Shown here: in pieces, positions 61,757 to 64,000 of the stretch | Layout of the letters: every line of letters starts with the position of its first letter | How positions within the stretch are numbered: position 1 is the first letter of the stretch | NCBI RefSeq assembly: GCF_017498525.1 | Contig: NZ_CP071796.1 | Location: 496,001-560,000 of the forward strand | Length of the DNA stretch: 64,000 bases | Direction: 5' to 3' | Origin: Ottowia testudinis | GTDB taxonomy: Bacteria; Pseudomonadota; Gammaproteobacteria; Burkholderiales; Burkholderiaceae_C | The notes under the pieces: model-generated | What the model saw: only the letters and a program-made list of their open reading frames with translations | Database searches by the model: none | What the model was told of the DNA's origin: nothing | Program-made: the position numbers and the translations under genes

Positions 61757-63079
61757 ATGAACGCTCCCAACGTCTTCGAGACCATGCAATTGCTGGGCCT
61801 GCAGGCGCGCCAGGCCTCGCGCGCCATGGCCCGCTCCGGCACCGCCGCGCGCAACCAGGCGCTGCGCGAGTTGGCGGCCCTGCTGCGCGCCAACGTGCAG
61901 GCGCTGCAGGCGCCCAACCAGCGCGATCTGGCGCGCGCGCGTGAAGCCGGGCTGGCCGAGCCGATGGTCGACCGCCTGAAGCTGACGCCGAAGATCATCG
62001 AAACCTGCGCCGAAGGCTGCGAGCAGCTGGCCGCGATGCCCGACGTGATCGGCGACATCGTGGGCCTGAAGCAGCAGCCCAGCGGCATCCGCGTGGGGCA
62101 GATGCGGGTGCCGATCGGCGTGTTCGGCATGATCTACGAGAGCCGGCCCAATGTGACGATCGAGGCGGCCAGCCTGAGCATCAAGAGCGGCAACGCCTGC
62201 ATCCTGCGCGGCGGCAGCGAGGCGATTGAATCGAACAAGGCGCTGGCGGCGCTGGTGCAGCAGGCACTGGAATCGGCCGGGCTGCCGCGCGAGGCGATGC
62301 AGCTGGTGCCCACCACCGACCGCGCCGCCGTGGGCCAGCTCATCGCCATGCCGGATTTCGTCGACGTCATCATCCCGCGCGGTGGCAAGGGGCTGATCGA
62401 GCGCATCAGCGCCGAGGCGAAAGTGCCCGTCATCAAGCACCTGGACGGCAACTGCCACACCTATGTGGACGACCCGTGCGACCTCGACATGGCGGTGAAG
62501 GTGGTGGACAACGCCAAGACGCAAAAGTACAGCCCCTGCAACGCCACCGAGAGCCTGCTGGTGGCGCGCGGCGTGGCGGCGCGGTTCTTGCCGCGCATCG
62601 GCGCCGTGCTGGCGGCCAAGGGCGTCGAGTTGCGCTGTGATCCCGAGAGCGCTGAGATTTTCAAGAAGAATGAGCCTCTAGCGCTTGATGGGCAAGCGCA
62701 GGCAGCTATTAAAAACGTAGTAAACGTGGTGCCGGCGCAAGAGCAGGATTGGTACGAGGAATACCTCGCGCCCATCCTCAGTATCAAGGTGGTGGCGGGC
62801 GTGGAAGAGGCTATTGAGCACATCAACCGCTATTCCAGCCACCACACCGACGCCATCCTGACCACCGACCACGGGCATGCGCAGCGCTTTCTGCGCGAGG
62901 TGGATTCGGCCAGTGTGATGGTCAACGCCAGCACGCGCTTTGCCGACGGCTTCGAGTACGGGCTGGGCGCGGAGATCGGCATCAGCACGGACAAGTTTCA
63001 TGCGCGCGGGCCGGTGGGGATCGAGGGGTTGACGTCGTTGAAGTGGGTGGTGTTGGGGGGGGGAGAGGTGCGCGGCTGA
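61757..63079 (+). CDS. proA: Gamma-glutamyl phosphate reductase
   Basis: NADPH-dependent reduction of gamma-glutamyl phosphate in proline synthesis. 440 residues. [27 protein letters not shown] and catalytic Cys261 in [13 protein letters not shown] are family marks; [43 protein letters not shown] ends the protein. Residues about 305-323 ([18 protein letters not shown]) are an in-frame copy of repeat A (62670-62725), an insert relative to most ProA proteins at a surface-exposed segment. proB is not in the window. Confidence 0.95.
   Translation: MNAPNVFETMQLLGLQARQASRAMARSGTAARNQALRELAALLRANVQALQAPNQRDLARAREAGLAEPMVDRLKLTPKIIETCAEGCEQLAAMPDVIGDIVGLKQQPSGIRVGQMRVPIGVFGMIYESRPNVTIEAASLSIKSGNACILRGGSEAIESNKALAALVQQALESAGLPREAMQLVPTTDRAAVGQLIAMPDFVDVIIPRGGKGLIERISAEAKVPVIKHLDGNCHTYVDDPCDLDMAVKVVDNAKTQKYSPCNATESLLVARGVAARFLPRIGAVLAAKGVELRCDPESAEIFKKNEPLALDGQAQAAIKNVVNVVPAQEQDWYEEYLAPILSIKVVAGVEEAIEHINRYSSHHTDAILTTDHGHAQRFLREVDSASVMVNASTRFADGFEYGLGAEIGISTDKFHARGPVGIEGLTSLKWVVLGGGEVRG
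62670..62725 (+). repeat. Repeat A, copy 22 (inside proA)
   Basis: TGAGCCTCTAGCGCTTGATGGGCAAGCGCAGGCAGCTATTAAAAACGTAGTAAAC: near-consensus with an intact stem, in frame within proA and apparently young because the stem is perfect. Confidence 0.9.
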
Positions 63080-63127
63080 GTCTCGTTGGGCGGCTGCTGG
63101 GCTGGATGCGCGGCTGGCCGGGATGTG

Positions 63128-63182
63128 CGCCCGGCGGCGCAGTCACTTTCTTTTGCTCCGCCAAAAGAAAGTAACCAAAGAA
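63128..63182. repeat. Intergenic hairpin CTTTCTTTTG...CAAAAGAAAG
   Basis: ACTTTCTTTTG CTCCGC CAAAAGAAAGT followed by AACCAAAGAAAAGGCGG, an element type widespread in Burkholderiales and Xanthomonadales. Part of the 494-bp gap 63080-63573; 63183-63443 between it and repeat B copy 7 holds no gene I can support. Confidence 0.8.
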
Positions 63183-63443
63183 AAGGCGGCCCCGCTGGCC
63201 GTGTCCCTCCGCTTCGCTGCGGGCAACCTGCGATGCTCGCGCGTGGGGCGGCGCTGCGGAACTCGCTTCGCGGCTGCGCCGCTCCGCTCAAACAACCGCA
63301 GCGAGTCAGTGCACGAAGCCGGCATGCTGCGCTGCCGGCCCGCCCCACGCCCTGCGCTTCTCGGCACGGCCAGAGGGGGGGTGAAAGCCCACTCGGGCCA
63401 TCGCTGCGCTCGGCCCTCGGACTGTTTCTCGACACCCATACGC

Positions 63444-63576
63444 CCGGGGCTGCGCAGCAAGCCCCTTCCCATGGCCGCGGAGCAGGCCATTCACGGCCGC
63501 GCGAGCCGGGGTCCCCCCGGCCACCAGCGTTGTCCCCCTGGGGGGATGGCGGCCGCAGGCCGACTCAGGGGGGTCA
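63444..63576 (-). repeat. Repeat B, copy 7
   Basis: GGGCTGCGCAGCAAGCCCC, GGCCGCGGAGCAGGCCAT, CGTTGTCCCCCTGGGGGGATGG, GCAGGCCGACTCAGGGGGGTCA, ending on the stop codon of the partial TrkA-like gene. Confidence 0.8.
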
Positions 63577-64000
63577 AGTTTCTCCAGCGAAGCGCTCCAC
63601 CTTGGGCGTGAGGCCGGCGACGATCAGCAGGTCGCCCGGTTCCACGCGCGATTCGGGCACGGCGTAGATGAAGTCCTGGTGCGCACGCTTGATGCCGACG
63701 ATGGTGACCTCGAAGCGCGGGCGGATGTTGGATTCGGCCAGCGTCCGCCCGTGCATCTCGCGCGGGGCGCGTGTCTTGGCCAGCGCGAAGCCGTCGGTGA
63801 ATTCGATGAAATCCATCATCTTGCCGGTGACCAGGTGCGCCACGCGCGAGCCCATGTCGGCTTCGGGGAACACCACGTGGTGCGCGCCCAGGCGCTCGAC
63901 AATGCGGCCGTGCTGCGCGGTCGCCGCCTTCACCCAGATGTCGCGCACGCCCATCTGGCTGAGGTTGAGTACCGTCAGCACGCTGGCCTCCAGGTTCTGG
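63574..64000 (-). CDS. TrkA/KtrA-type potassium uptake regulator (partial)
   Basis: C-terminal 140 or so residues of a cytoplasmic RCK protein controlling a Trk/Ktr potassium channel; the 5' end is outside the window. Visible: NLEASVLTVLNLSQMGVRDIWVKAAT and HGRIVERLGAHHVVFPEADMGSRVAHLV (end of the NAD-binding RCK_N lobe), then a TrkA_C domain (DFIYAVPESRVEPGDLLIVAGL). The stop is at the end of repeat B copy 7. Confidence 0.88.
   Translation of the reverse strand, partial: QNLEASVLTVLNLSQMGVRDIWVKAATAQHGRIVERLGAHHVVFPEADMGSRVAHLVTGKMMDFIEFTDGFALAKTRAPREMHGRTLAESNIRPRFEVTIVGIKRAHQDFIYAVPESRVEPGDLLIVAGLTPKVERFAGET

Overview
The window is GC-rich, densely packed beta-proteobacterial chromosome, most likely from a member of the Comamonadaceae (Burkholderiales). 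Three things point there. The right third has the order hpf-ptsN-hprK, fur/bamE, dapB-exbB-exbD, leuS-lptE-holA and proA, which is typical of Burkholderiales. lplT and alr are divergent neighbours. Many intergenic gaps hold a palindromic repeat built around GCGCTTG...CAAGCGC next to ATAGCT/AGCTAT. The genus cannot be fixed from this sequence alone. No rRNA, tRNA, transposase, integrase or CRISPR array was found.

Layout. 1-1637: glnK (truncated by the window edge) and amtB. 1732-4518: an AT-richer insert with two methyltransferases and a rhamnan-synthesis-F-like protein, probably acquired surface-polysaccharide genes. 4656-6979: glcE-glcF without glcD. 7196-8266: unknown two-module protein. 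8461-13096: DMT exporter, lplT, alr and a membrane protein. 13157-14058: first NorE/NorF-like pair. 14098-22774: a compact set of lipid- or acyl-tailoring genes: two desaturases, two GNAT-like proteins, a GH3 ligase, a Rieske oxygenase, an alpha/beta hydrolase and an LpxO/OlsC-like hydroxylase. 22870-34256: TauE permease, argG, alcohol dehydrogenases, a VPTL-type (IPTL-CTERM-like) surface protein, MarC, a semialdehyde dehydrogenase and a sulfate-binding protein. 34257-37371: SLAC1-type channel, second NorE/NorF-like pair, VIT-family transporter. 37389-42222: mnmA, a Liv-type binding protein, a second TauE permease, a Nudix hydrolase, a periplasmic carbonic anhydrase. 42401-46253: pntAA, a lipoprotein of unknown function, pntAB, pntB. 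46480-50275: fadD, mtnN, corA. 50649-63079: the conserved housekeeping block, with small ribbon-helix-helix and roadblock genes between holA and proA. The right edge holds a partial TrkA-type potassium regulator.

The best candidate for an undescribed system is the 14098-22774 cluster. Its enzyme classes (amide-forming ligase, acyltransferase-like proteins, two desaturases, Rieske oxygenase, 2-oxoglutarate hydroxylase, hydrolase) fit synthesis and tailoring of an acyl-amide or aminolipid, but I know of no described pathway with this set.

The most striking sequence-level feature is repeat family A, with about 22 copies. It lies mostly between genes but also in frame inside alr, the GH3 gene, leuS and proA, and it supplies the ends of glcF, mnmA, pntAB and an acetyltransferase gene. 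A second family, B (about 110-135 bp, seven copies), brackets lplT in inverted orientation. Families A and B together fill most of the non-coding space. Several start codons were chosen downstream of the longest reading frame because the extension is only translated repeat.
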